Assembly (NCBI GenBank): GCA_002332755.1
Contig: DDBO01000009.1
Location: forward strand, 1 to 5,836
Reading direction: 5' to 3'
Source: Bacteroidales bacterium UBA2030
GTDB lineage: Bacteria > Bacteroidota > Bacteroidia > Bacteroidales > TTA-H9
DNA length: 5,836 bases
The notes under the pieces are model-generated. The model was not told the DNA's origin. It saw only the letters and a list, made by a program, of their open reading frames with translations, and did not search any database. The position numbers and the translations under genes are program-made. Shown piece by piece: positions 1 to 5,536 of the stretch (position 1 is its first letter; every line of letters starts with the position of its first letter).

Positions 1-1505
1 TTGTGTTGTTTGCGAAGCAGTGAGGCTGTACCGAAATAGTCGAGCAGCAGGCCACTGGAATCATAATCGAGACCGGTGGTAATGAAAAACCAGAGTTCTT
101 GGGCATCGTTGGCCGTAAGCTTATCGACGGCACCCCTCAGAAGGTTGAGATGCATAAGTGCCCACTGGTATTCTCCCAGTTCGTACATCAGGCGGGCATA
201 AGCGAGCTTAGCCTGATCTCCCTCCGTACTGTTTTTAAGTTCGCGTTCCAATTGAGCATAAATTATCGCTGCCTCCCAAGGATCTCCGGCAGTAGTGTAC
301 ATCTCGGCCAGGTCATTTTTTAAAATATTTAATCCTTTGGGGGTAAGGCTTGGGATAGCTAAGCACATTTTTAGTATTTCGATAGCCTTTTGGGGATTTT
401 GGTTGAGATGCCCCTCCACCAATGCTTTTAGTCGGACCACCTCTGCCGTTCTGGCATTCATTACTTCCTGGGTAAGATATTGGTCTATCTCTTCAATTAA
501 TTCCTTGCTTTCATTCGATGGAGCAGGGTTATGACCTTTTATCTTTTCGTAGCGTGCGGTAAAATAATTTTGGGCTACTTCATTCCATAGGGGATGGTTT
601 CGTTTTTGAATATAAAGGGGCTCCAGGGCTTGCAAAGCCAGGTCGTACTGCCCATTGTTGAGGCAGCTGCGGGCGAGGTTGAGCAGGCGGCTCCCATCTT
701 CATTGTTCTTTTTTACCAGGCTCATGGCAACTTCGATTGCTTCCGAGTAACGTCGCTGAAGATTGGCAAACCAATAAAGCATCTCCTGGTAAACCGTTGA
801 AGAGGGATTTTTCTTTATTCTTTCCCTAAGACTGCTCCATAAATATTCTTCATTTTCGGGCTCTGGCAATTGGCTTAAGAAAAATTGCAAACGGGCCTGA
901 ATGTTGGCCATTTGACCCGGGGTAGTTGCAAGAATATCCATAAATGCATCAGTCATTTTACGGAAATCGCCTGTTGCCTCGTATATAGCTGCAATTTCAA
1001 GCGCAAAGGCATTGGGGTCGTTCATCTTTTCCCGTGCAACGAGATAGGTTCTCAAGGCATATTCATTGAGACTGTATGAACGAAAAGCCATGCCCAAGGG
1101 AGCAGCAGCCTGAGGGTTCTTCTGGACAACTTTTATTGCATTTTCAAATATTCTATCCGCTTTTTCTTTTCTACCGGCCATTAAATAAACATAACCCAGA
1201 TCTACGTCAAGCCTTTGTTGATTGGGTGTTTTTTTCATTTCATTTTTGACCGTTTCTTCTGCTTTATCAAAATCTTTGGTCTCTATGAGACATTGGAGGT
1301 AATAGGGATATATACTGCTTCCCTGACTTCCATCGTAGAGCTCTTTGAACAAAGGTAAAGCTGATTTGAAATCGCGTTGTTGATAAAACTGAAAAGCGGT
1401 CTGCTGTTTTGATGGTGTATTCCCCTGTTTTACCTGGGCGCTGGCAATAGGAGTGAAGCCTATTGCAGCACAAAAAATCAACAGGATTGACAGGTGCGTT
1501 TTCAT
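1..1505 (-). CDS. Exported TPR-repeat protein (C-terminus cut off by window edge)
   Basis: The frame is open from an ATG at 1505-1503 down to the left edge: 501 codons with no stop, so the C-terminus is missing. The N-terminus is a typical signal peptide: MKTH, a hydrophobic core (about residues 5-20), then ASA|Q as a likely signal peptidase I site after residue 23. Cys12 follows Phe, which does not fit a lipobox, so a lipoprotein is unlikely. The mature part is almost all helical with repeated TPR-like pairs, for example at about 35-54, 67-88, 100-124, 168-190, 240-262, 273-296 and 394-420 (motifs such as LGYVYLMAGRKEKADRIFE and LARSCLNNGQYDLALQALE). TPR arrays bind other proteins, so a periplasmic or envelope scaffold is likely; the partner and process are unknown. 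I chose this start because it gives an intact signal peptide and sits directly after a TAnnTTTG promoter element. It is transcribed in the same direction as serS but separated from it by a terminator. Confidence 0.9.
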   Translation of the reverse strand, partial: MKTHLSILLIFCAAIGFTPIASAQVKQGNTPSKQQTAFQFYQQRDFKSALPLFKELYDGSQGSSIYPYYLQCLIETKDFDKAEETVKNEMKKTPNQQRLDVDLGYVYLMAGRKEKADRIFENAIKVVQKNPQAAAPLGMAFRSYSLNEYALRTYLVAREKMNDPNAFALEIAAIYEATGDFRKMTDAFMDILATTPGQMANIQARLQFFLSQLPEPENEEYLWSSLRERIKKNPSSTVYQEMLYWFANLQRRYSEAIEVAMSLVKKNNEDGSRLLNLARSCLNNGQYDLALQALEPLYIQKRNHPLWNEVAQNYFTARYEKIKGHNPAPSNESKELIEEIDQYLTQEVMNARTAEVVRLKALVEGHLNQNPQKAIEILKMCLAIPSLTPKGLNILKNDLAEMYTTAGDPWEAAIIYAQLERELKNSTEGDQAKLAYARLMYELGEYQWALMHLNLLRGAVDKLTANDAQELWFFITTGLDYDSSGLLLDYFGTASLLRKQH

Positions 1506-1509
1506 AAGG

Positions 1510-1517
1510 CAAAGATA
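1510..1517 (-). promoter_or_regulatory. Bacteroidota -7 promoter element of the TPR gene
   Basis: Minus-strand TATCTTTG is a perfect match to TAnnTTTG. Only four bases (CCTT) separate it from the ATG, so transcription would start at or one base before the start codon. I found no TTTG-like -33 box at the usual 18-21 bases upstream. The location, just after the serS terminator and just before a gene, supports it. Confidence 0.65.
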
Positions 1518-1543
1518 AGAAATACCCTGCTTAAGGCTTGATT

Positions 1544-1581
1544 TATAAAAGAAGGGACTTCCCTTTTTGAGGAAAGCCCCT
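1544..1581 (-). terminator. Intrinsic terminator of serS
   Basis: On the minus strand an 11-bp stem (AGGGGCTTTCC with GGGAAGTCCCT, loop TCAAAAA) is followed by TCTTTTAT. Two of the pairs are G-U wobbles in minus-strand RNA but would be A-C mismatches in plus-strand RNA, so the hairpin is built for the minus strand. It lies 44 bases beyond the serS stop codon and before the TPR promoter. Confidence 0.78.
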
Positions 1582-1625
1582 GTTCGGAAAATGGTTAATA
1601 AATAACTGTATTAGCTTTGGTCTTT

Positions 1626-2897
1626 TCAGGAAATTTTATTGAATCCGGTATAAGGAACCAGTGCTTGGGGTACGTTTATTCCATCCTCGGTTTGATTATT
1701 CTCGAGTAGTGCAGCTACAATACGGGGAAGGGCTAAAGCACTTCCGTTGAGGGTGTGGGCGAGTCTGATTTTTCCCGATTCATCCTTGAAGCGTAGCTTA
1801 AGCCGGTTAGCCTGAAAATCTGTAAAATTGGAGACAGAGCTCACTTCCAGCCATTTTTGCTGAGCAGCCGAGTATACTTCAAAGTCGTAGGTGATAGCAG
1901 AAGTAAAGCTCATATCCCCGCCACATAAACGTACCATACGGAATGGCAGCTCAAGTTTGCGAAGCAATCCGGCAACGTGAGAAGTCATTTCGTCCAAAAC
2001 TTTGAAGCTTTCGTCGGGGTGGGCTATTTCAACAATTTCAACTTTATCGAACTGATGGAGACGGTTGAGCCCTCTTACGTCCTTCCCATAACTACCGGCT
2101 TCGCGGCGGAAGCAGGCCGAATATGCACAAAGTTTGACGGGAAGCTCACTATGTTTGACCACAGTATTGCGATACAGGTTGGTCACAGGAACTTCGGCGG
2201 TTGGTATCAGGTAGAGATTATCTACGGGAACATGATACATTTGCCCTTCTTTGTCGGGTAGCTGGCCTGTGGCAAAGGCGGAGTCTTCGTTGACCATCAG
2301 AGGTGTCTCGAATTCGAGAAACCCGGCTGCCACGGCTTCATCCAAGAAAAAAGAAATGAGCGCCCGCTGCAGTTTGGCTCCTTTGCCTATATAAAATGGG
2401 AAACCTGCTCCCGTAACTTTTGCTCCAAGCTCAAAGCTGATGAGATTGTATTTTTGGGCCAATTCCCAATGGGGGAGAGCATCGCTGCCCAAAGAAGGTA
2501 TATTCCCTTCTTGCAATACCACCTCGTTGTCAGCAGCACTTTTTCCCGATTTCACTTGCTCAGCAGGGATATTGGGCAGTCGAACGATAAGTTCATCGAG
2601 TGCTTTTTCGGTGAAGGTGAGTTTTTCTGTAAGTTCACGTGTTTCTTCCTTAAGCAAAGAAGTGCGGACTTTCATTTCGTTGGCCTCGGCAGTTCGGCCT
2701 TGCTTGAACAGAACACCAATTTCACGGGCCAGCTGATTCGATTCGGCCAGCTTTTCATCCAGGCTTTTTTGGGTTTTGCGCCTTTCTTCGTCTAAGGAGA
2801 GAATATTATTGACAATTTCCTCAGCTTCAAAATTCTTAACTTTCAGCCTTTCAATGACGTACTGGGGTTTTTCCCTGAGGGTTTGTAGAGGTATCAT
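1626..2897 (-). CDS. serS: Seryl-tRNA synthetase
   Basis: This cytoplasmic class II synthetase charges tRNA-Ser with serine using ATP, and also makes the Ser-tRNA-Sec precursor where selenocysteine is used. At 423 residues it has the usual bacterial length and appears complete. Residues 1 to about 105 form the N-terminal domain, with the two long charged helices (about 28-105) of the antiparallel coiled-coil arm that grips the tRNA-Ser long variable arm. The catalytic domain follows: the TAE serine-binding segment at 233-235, motif 2 FRREAGSYG at 263-271 continuing to HQFDKVE at 281-287, the LEVSSVSNFTDFQANR stretch at 350-365, and motif 3 NGSALALPR at 384-392, whose Arg392 is the expected ATP-binding arginine. 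No key residue is missing. Its own promoter lies 20 bases upstream and its own terminator follows, so it is probably a single-gene unit. The predicted leader of about 16 bases leaves no room for a T-box or other riboswitch. Confidence 0.98.
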   Translation of the reverse strand: MIPLQTLREKPQYVIERLKVKNFEAEEIVNNILSLDEERRKTQKSLDEKLAESNQLAREIGVLFKQGRTAEANEMKVRTSLLKEETRELTEKLTFTEKALDELIVRLPNIPAEQVKSGKSAADNEVVLQEGNIPSLGSDALPHWELAQKYNLISFELGAKVTGAGFPFYIGKGAKLQRALISFFLDEAVAAGFLEFETPLMVNEDSAFATGQLPDKEGQMYHVPVDNLYLIPTAEVPVTNLYRNTVVKHSELPVKLCAYSACFRREAGSYGKDVRGLNRLHQFDKVEIVEIAHPDESFKVLDEMTSHVAGLLRKLELPFRMVRLCGGDMSFTSAITYDFEVYSAAQQKWLEVSSVSNFTDFQANRLKLRFKDESGKIRLAHTLNGSALALPRIVAALLENNQTEDGINVPQALVPYTGFNKIS

Positions 2898-2916
2898 TTT
2901 TTAAAAACTTTGGCGA

Positions 2917-2924
2917 CAAAATTA
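2917..2924 (-). promoter_or_regulatory. Bacteroidota -7 promoter element of serS
   Basis: Minus-strand TAATTTTG is a perfect TAnnTTTG match. If transcription starts about four bases downstream, near 2913, the serS leader is about 16 bases and A/T-rich. The expected -33 region falls inside the T-tract of the rpmA terminator, where TTTT is present but no exact TTTG. Confidence 0.68.
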
Positions 2925-2938
2925 GGGGTTTATTCAAT

Positions 2939-2969
2939 AAAAAACCCGGTCGCTGGTATCTGACCGGGT
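2939..2969 (-). terminator. Intrinsic terminator of the rplU-rpmA operon
   Basis: On the minus strand a perfect 8-bp GC-rich stem, ACCCGGTC paired with GACCGGGT around a 10-base loop, runs straight into T residues (six in a row, counting the last stem base). It begins 23 bases after the rpmA stop codon. It should separate the abundant ribosomal-protein transcript from serS. Confidence 0.88.
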
Positions 2970-2992
2970 AACCTTAAAGCCATGAAAAACCA

Positions 2993-3262
2993 TTAATTTT
3001 CCTGATTGCTCAGGGGAATAACGGAAACGTAAGATTTATCGTTTCTCCTGCGGCGGAATTCAACAATGCCATCGGTTAGGGCAAAAAGCGTATGGTCTTT
3101 ACCCATTCCTACATTGATTCCGGGGTGGTGTTTTGTACCACGCTGGCGAATAATGATGTTGCCTGCTTTGGCAAACTGACCGCCAAAAATCTTTACACCG
3201 AGTCGTTTACTTTCGGATTCTCTGCCGTTCTGCGAACTACCGGCACCTTTCTTATGAGCCAT
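2993..3262 (-). CDS. rpmA: 50S ribosomal protein L27
   Basis: L27 is a large-subunit protein whose flexible N-terminal tail reaches the peptidyl-transferase centre and helps position tRNA. The 89-residue product is of normal length and begins directly with MAHKKGAGSS, the mature form, without the cleaved N-terminal extension known from Firmicutes. The family core is clear: NGRESESKRLGVK at 12-24, GNIIIRQRGTKHHPG at 34-48 and NVGMGKDHTLFAL at 50-62. It starts 32 bases after the rplU stop with no terminator or promoter match between them, so the two are co-transcribed. The leader is A/T-rich with no Shine-Dalgarno sequence (TAATAAGAT precedes the ATG), as is normal in Bacteroidota. Confidence 0.98.
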   Translation of the reverse strand: MAHKKGAGSSQNGRESESKRLGVKIFGGQFAKAGNIIIRQRGTKHHPGINVGMGKDHTLFALTDGIVEFRRRRNDKSYVSVIPLSNQEN

Positions 3263-3294
3263 ATCTTATTATTTTTTAATTTTCTTGAATTAAA

Positions 3295-3609
3295 TTAACC
3301 CAGGATAATATCCTCAATCTTGATGCGGCTGAGTGGCTGCCTGTGCCCATTAAGGGTCTGGTAGCCTTTTCTGCGTTTTTTCTTGAAGATGAGCACCTTA
3401 TCAGCCTTCAAATGTGCGGTAATGGTGCCTTTGACGGCAGCACCTGAAATAGTGGGCATACCCACTTTCACCTGGCCTTCATCTTCAATCAGCAGCACGT
3501 TGCCGAAAACTACTTCACTTCCTTCTTCGCCCCGAAGGCGGTTTACATAATATTCACGGTTTTTTTCAACCTTCATTTGCTTTCCGGCGATATCAACAAT
3601 TGCGTACAT
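3295..3609 (-). CDS. rplU: 50S ribosomal protein L21
   Basis: L21 is a beta-barrel protein of the large ribosomal subunit that binds 23S rRNA. The product has 104 residues, the usual length. It opens with MYAIVDIAGKQMKV (family pattern MYAxxxxGGKQ; here the first of the two glycines is Ala8) and carries the basic rRNA-binding signature KVLIFKKKRRKGY at 71-83 followed by GHRQPLSRIKI at 88-98. It is the first gene of the rplU-rpmA unit, with a promoter centred about 50 bases upstream. AAGGA sits one base before the ATG, too close for a normal Shine-Dalgarno interaction, so it probably does not decide the start. Confidence 0.98.
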   Translation of the reverse strand: MYAIVDIAGKQMKVEKNREYYVNRLRGEEGSEVVFGNVLLIEDEGQVKVGMPTISGAAVKGTITAHLKADKVLIFKKKRRKGYQTLNGHRQPLSRIKIEDIILG

Positions 3610-3654
3610 TTCCTTGATGGATTTTTAAGTTTGATGCTGAAAATTTTGGAGGTG

Positions 3655-3684
3655 CAAAGTTAGAACATTTTTTCAATTCACAAA
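3655..3684 (-). promoter_or_regulatory. Promoter of the rplU-rpmA operon (-33 and -7 boxes)
   Basis: The minus strand carries TTTG at 3684-3681 and, 18 bases further on, TAACTTTG at 3662-3655. Both boxes match the Bacteroidota sigma-ABfr promoter pattern, and the spacing is close to that usually reported. The predicted start near 3651 gives a leader of about 42 bases before rplU. This is the best promoter in the window, as expected for ribosomal protein genes. Confidence 0.8.
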
Positions 3685-3713
3685 CCTATCCCCGATAAAT
3701 TTTTTTATCAATG

Positions 3714-3725
3714 AGGCAACGTTTT
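3714..3725. repeat. 12-base direct repeat, copy 1
   Basis: AGGCAACGTTTT is identical to the bases at 3922-3933. After the identical core both copies continue with an A-run and a related GTC-containing tail (GCGTCTTA here, GAGTCATT in copy 2), so the similarity extends imperfectly over about 30 bases. This copy can fold into a weak GCAA/TTGC hairpin with T/A pairs inside. Confidence 0.5.
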
Positions 3726-3739
3726 AGAAAAAATTGCGT

Positions 3740-3875
3740 CTTATGAATACATTGGGACTAGTTTCCGGAAAGGCAAATAAGTGTGGTTTTCCGGATTGAA
3801 TGTCCTGGTTAAACAAATCCTGTGTGTGAGGTGAGGCGGAGGGTCTGAACGGCAGAATTCCTCCGCTTTTTTTTT
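3740..3875 (+). ncRNA. Candidate small RNA or terminated leader transcript
   Basis: The evidence is indirect. A strong plus-strand terminator ends at 3875, yet no plus-strand gene lies before it; all genes to the left run the other way. A transcript must therefore start in the gap, between about 3690 and 3800. The segment also folds: TCCGGAAA at 3764-3771 pairs perfectly with TTTCCGGA at 3788-3795, and this is enclosed by GGGAC at 3754-3758 with GTCCT at 3802-3806 (one G-U pair). The best promoter guess is TACATTGG at 3748-3755, one mismatch from TAnnTTTG and without a convincing -33 box, so the 5' end is uncertain. I do not recognise it as 6S, SRP, RNase P RNA, tmRNA or a known riboswitch. 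It could instead be an attenuator for the downstream aldehyde dehydrogenase gene. Confidence 0.35.
3836..3875 (+). terminator. Strong plus-strand intrinsic terminator in the intergenic gap
   Basis: GCGGAGG at 3836-3842 pairs perfectly with CCTCCGC at 3860-3866. Inside, TCTG at 3844-3847 pairs with CAGA at 3853-3856 around the loop AACGG. Nine T residues (3867-3875) follow directly. On the other strand the hairpin has no T-tract after it, so it acts only on rightward transcripts. It lies 121 bases before the aldehyde dehydrogenase start and has no coding gene upstream to terminate. Confidence 0.85.
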
Positions 3876-3921
3876 CATTAAAATAAAGGATGAAAAAATT
3901 TTTGTTTAAAAGGAATTTTTC

Positions 3922-3933
3922 AGGCAACGTTTT
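3922..3933. repeat. 12-base direct repeat, copy 2
   Basis: This is the second copy of AGGCAACGTTTT, 208 bases from the first and on the far side of the hairpin and terminator. Here the core runs into a perfect inverted repeat, CGTTTTT-A-AAAAACG (3928-3942). No T-tract follows on the plus strand, so it does not look like a terminator. Confidence 0.5.
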
Positions 3934-3954
3934 TAAAAAACGGAGTCATTAAAG

Positions 3955-3962
3955 TAGTTCTG
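3955..3962 (+). promoter_or_regulatory. Weak candidate -7 element for the aldehyde dehydrogenase gene
   Basis: TAGTTCTG matches five of the six fixed bases of TAnnTTTG and lies 34 bases before the ATG. A run of T residues, but no TTTG, lies at the expected -33 position (3930-3934). No better match occurs between the upstream terminator and the gene, but this one could be chance. Confidence 0.28.
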
Positions 3963-3996
3963 CACCTTTTGGAAATCGCGGCTAATTTATTTTAGG

Positions 3997-5415
3997 ATGA
4001 ATTTTTACTATCCTTTTATTGGTGGGGCCTTCAGGGAGTCGAACCAACTCCTTGAGATTTTGAGTCCTTATGACAGGAAGGTGATAGGTACAACCTACGC
4101 TGCTGATTCTGCGTTGGTGGATGAAACTATTAAAGTTGCCGAGAGTTGTCGTGATGAAGCCGCACAGTTGCCTGTTTACCGGCGCTACGAAGCATTGATG
4201 TTTATTGCAGAACAATTAAACCGGAGACAGGAAGATTTTGTAAAATTAATTTGCCAAGAGGCCGCCAAACCTTATAAATATGCCTTATCGGAAGTAAGAA
4301 GGGCGATTGAGGTATTTAAGGCAGCGGCAGAAGAAAGCAAACGTATTCCCGGTGAGTATCTCAGCCTCGATCATACCCCAGCCGGTGAGGGTAAAGAAGG
4401 ATGGGTAAAGTATTTTCCCGTCGGCACGGTGGCCGGGATTTCACCCTTTAATTTCCCTTTGAATCTTGCAGTACATAAAATAGCACCCGCTATCGCTGCT
4501 GGGTGCACAATAATCTTAAAACCCTCTTCGCTCACCCCTTTAAGTACACTTGCCCTTGCGCAAATTATAGCCGCAGCAGAACTACCGCGGGGCATGGTGA
4601 ATATTTTACCTGCAAAGCGAGAGGCCGGCGACCAGCTGGTAACCGACCCGAGAATCCAGTTGTTAAGCTTTACCGGATCAGCAGAGGTTGGGTGGGAAAT
4701 GAAAGCCCGTGCCGGCCGTAAACGTGTAATGCTCGAGTTAGGAGGGAACGCAGGCATGATTGTAGCTCCTACCGCCGACCTGAGTCTGGCTGTTAAGAAA
4801 GCCCTGGTTGGTGGATTCTCTTATTCCGGCCAGGTATGCATTCATACGCAACGCATACTTGTGCATGTGTCTTTGTTTGATGAATTCCTGACCCGTTTCA
4901 CGGAAGGGGTTAGATCCCTAAGATTTGGCGACCCACTCGATCCAGCAACCGATATATCGGTAATGATAGATGAAGGAAATGCAATAAGAGTGGAGCAATG
5001 GGTTAATGAAGCCCTTGATGGCCATGCCCGCCTGGTTTGTGGCGGGAATCGAAGGGGTAGCTATTTTGAACCTACGATTATCGTTGGAGCCAAACCCGGA
5101 ATGAGAGTTCGTGATGAGGAAGTGTTTGGTACCATAGTTTTGGTTGATTCCTATCAGGATTTTGAGGACGCAATCAACCAGATCAATCAAAGCCGATATG
5201 GATTACAGGCAGGTTTATTTACCAACAATTTGCAGGAGATAAACCTTGCATTCCGCAGGCTTCATGTAGGGGGCCTCATCATTAATGATGCACCCACATT
5301 CCGTGTTGATCACATGCCTTACGGAGGTGTGAAAGATTCCGGTTTTGGTCGTGAGGGTGTCAAATATTCTATAATGCATATGCTTGAACCTAAAATCCTG
5401 GTGAAGGAATACTGA
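3997..5415 (+). CDS. NAD(P)-dependent aldehyde dehydrogenase
   Basis: The enzyme should oxidise an aldehyde to a carboxylic acid with NAD+ or NADP+ in the cytoplasm; no signal peptide is present. At 472 residues it has normal family length. Core residues are all visible: Asn152 in SPFNFP (oxyanion hole), Lys175 in KPSS (cofactor ribose), FTGS at 225-228 (Rossmann loop), Glu247 in ELGG (general base) and Cys281 in SGQVC (nucleophile). EEVFG at 374-378 and the C-terminal MPYGGVKDSGFGREG (440-454) also fit. The usual EVFGP motif reads EVFGT here. The overall look (FTGSAEVGWEM, then NDAPTFRVDHMPYGG) suggests the branch near GapN and archaeal-type lactaldehyde dehydrogenases, but the substrate cannot be fixed from sequence. 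The start fits the family N-terminus; AGG directly abuts the ATG and is not a usable ribosome-binding site. It has no obvious operon partner. Confidence 0.93.
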   Translation: MNFYYPFIGGAFRESNQLLEILSPYDRKVIGTTYAADSALVDETIKVAESCRDEAAQLPVYRRYEALMFIAEQLNRRQEDFVKLICQEAAKPYKYALSEVRRAIEVFKAAAEESKRIPGEYLSLDHTPAGEGKEGWVKYFPVGTVAGISPFNFPLNLAVHKIAPAIAAGCTIILKPSSLTPLSTLALAQIIAAAELPRGMVNILPAKREAGDQLVTDPRIQLLSFTGSAEVGWEMKARAGRKRVMLELGGNAGMIVAPTADLSLAVKKALVGGFSYSGQVCIHTQRILVHVSLFDEFLTRFTEGVRSLRFGDPLDPATDISVMIDEGNAIRVEQWVNEALDGHARLVCGGNRRGSYFEPTIIVGAKPGMRVRDEEVFGTIVLVDSYQDFEDAINQINQSRYGLQAGLFTNNLQEINLAFRRLHVGGLIINDAPTFRVDHMPYGGVKDSGFGREGVKYSIMHMLEPKILVKEY

Positions 5416-5499
5416 AAGAATACTATGTTTTATTGGAACCCTACCCTTTATGGGAATATAGTTTTAAATGAATAATATTTCTTGACATTTAATCAGTTT

Positions 5500-5507
5500 T
5501 AAATTTA
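5500..5507 (+). promoter_or_regulatory. Weak candidate -7 element for the secreted-protein gene
   Basis: TAAATTTA matches five of the six fixed bases of TAnnTTTG, 29 bases before the ATG. TTGACA at 5482-5487 lies 12 bases upstream of it, shorter than normal -33 spacing. A second five-of-six match, TATGTTTT, lies at 5424-5431 just after the aldehyde dehydrogenase stop. The region is very A/T-rich, so both may be chance. I found no convincing terminator in the 121 bases between the two genes, so readthrough is also possible. Confidence 0.25.
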
Positions 5508-5536
5508 AACCAATTCAAAACCAAATTCCAACACTT

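Larger units (their letters stand above)
3610..3996. other. Divergent intergenic region without a protein gene
   Basis: These 387 bases separate rplU (leftward) from the aldehyde dehydrogenase gene (rightward). They contain the rplU leader and promoter, a 12-base direct repeat at each side of the centre, a plus-strand hairpin and intrinsic terminator, and a very A/T-rich stretch from 3876 to 3996. Only tiny open frames occur (18 codons from 3743, 9 from 3800, 20 from 3890); none resembles a known protein or shows strong start signals. No tRNA or riboswitch signature that I recognise is present. Confidence 0.75.

Noticed and set aside
1470..1505. TPR protein as a lipoprotein (Cys12 in the signal peptide)
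   Set aside because: The Cys follows Leu-Ile-Phe; Phe at -1 does not fit a lipobox, and a good signal peptidase I site follows at residue 23.
1267..1512. Minus-strand open frame of 81 codons overlapping the TPR gene start
   Set aside because: It is a shifted frame of the TPR gene. The frame from 1505 has a signal peptide, TPR repeats and at least 501 open codons.
2898..2916. T-box or other riboswitch controlling serS
   Set aside because: The predicted leader is only about 16 bases, and the hairpin upstream of the promoter is a simple terminator with no T-box sequence.
3743..3799. 18-codon plus-strand frame (MNTLGLVSGKANKCGFPD) ahead of the terminator, possible leader peptide
   Set aside because: It has no run of one amino acid to suggest attenuation and no ribosome-binding signal, and it overlaps the 8-bp hairpin. 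A frame this short is expected by chance.
3724..3927. Minus-strand open frame of 67 codons in the intergenic gap
   Set aside because: It runs antisense through the plus-strand terminator and A/T-rich tract, has a low-complexity N-terminus, resembles no known protein, and no suitable promoter or leader was seen.
3890..3952. 20-codon basic frame (MKKFLFKRNFSGNVFKKRSH) after the terminator
   Set aside because: Its Lys/Phe content simply reflects the A/T-rich DNA, it spans repeat copy 2, and no promoter precedes it. Conservation in relatives would be needed to reconsider it.
4371..4757. 128-codon minus-strand frame inside the aldehyde dehydrogenase gene
   Set aside because: It is antisense to the conserved catalytic core and has no family resemblance or start signals of its own.
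5435..5475. Possible terminator after the aldehyde dehydrogenase gene
   Set aside because: Only three consecutive C-G pairs (CCC with GGG around TTTAT) can form, and the following tract is not T-rich enough.
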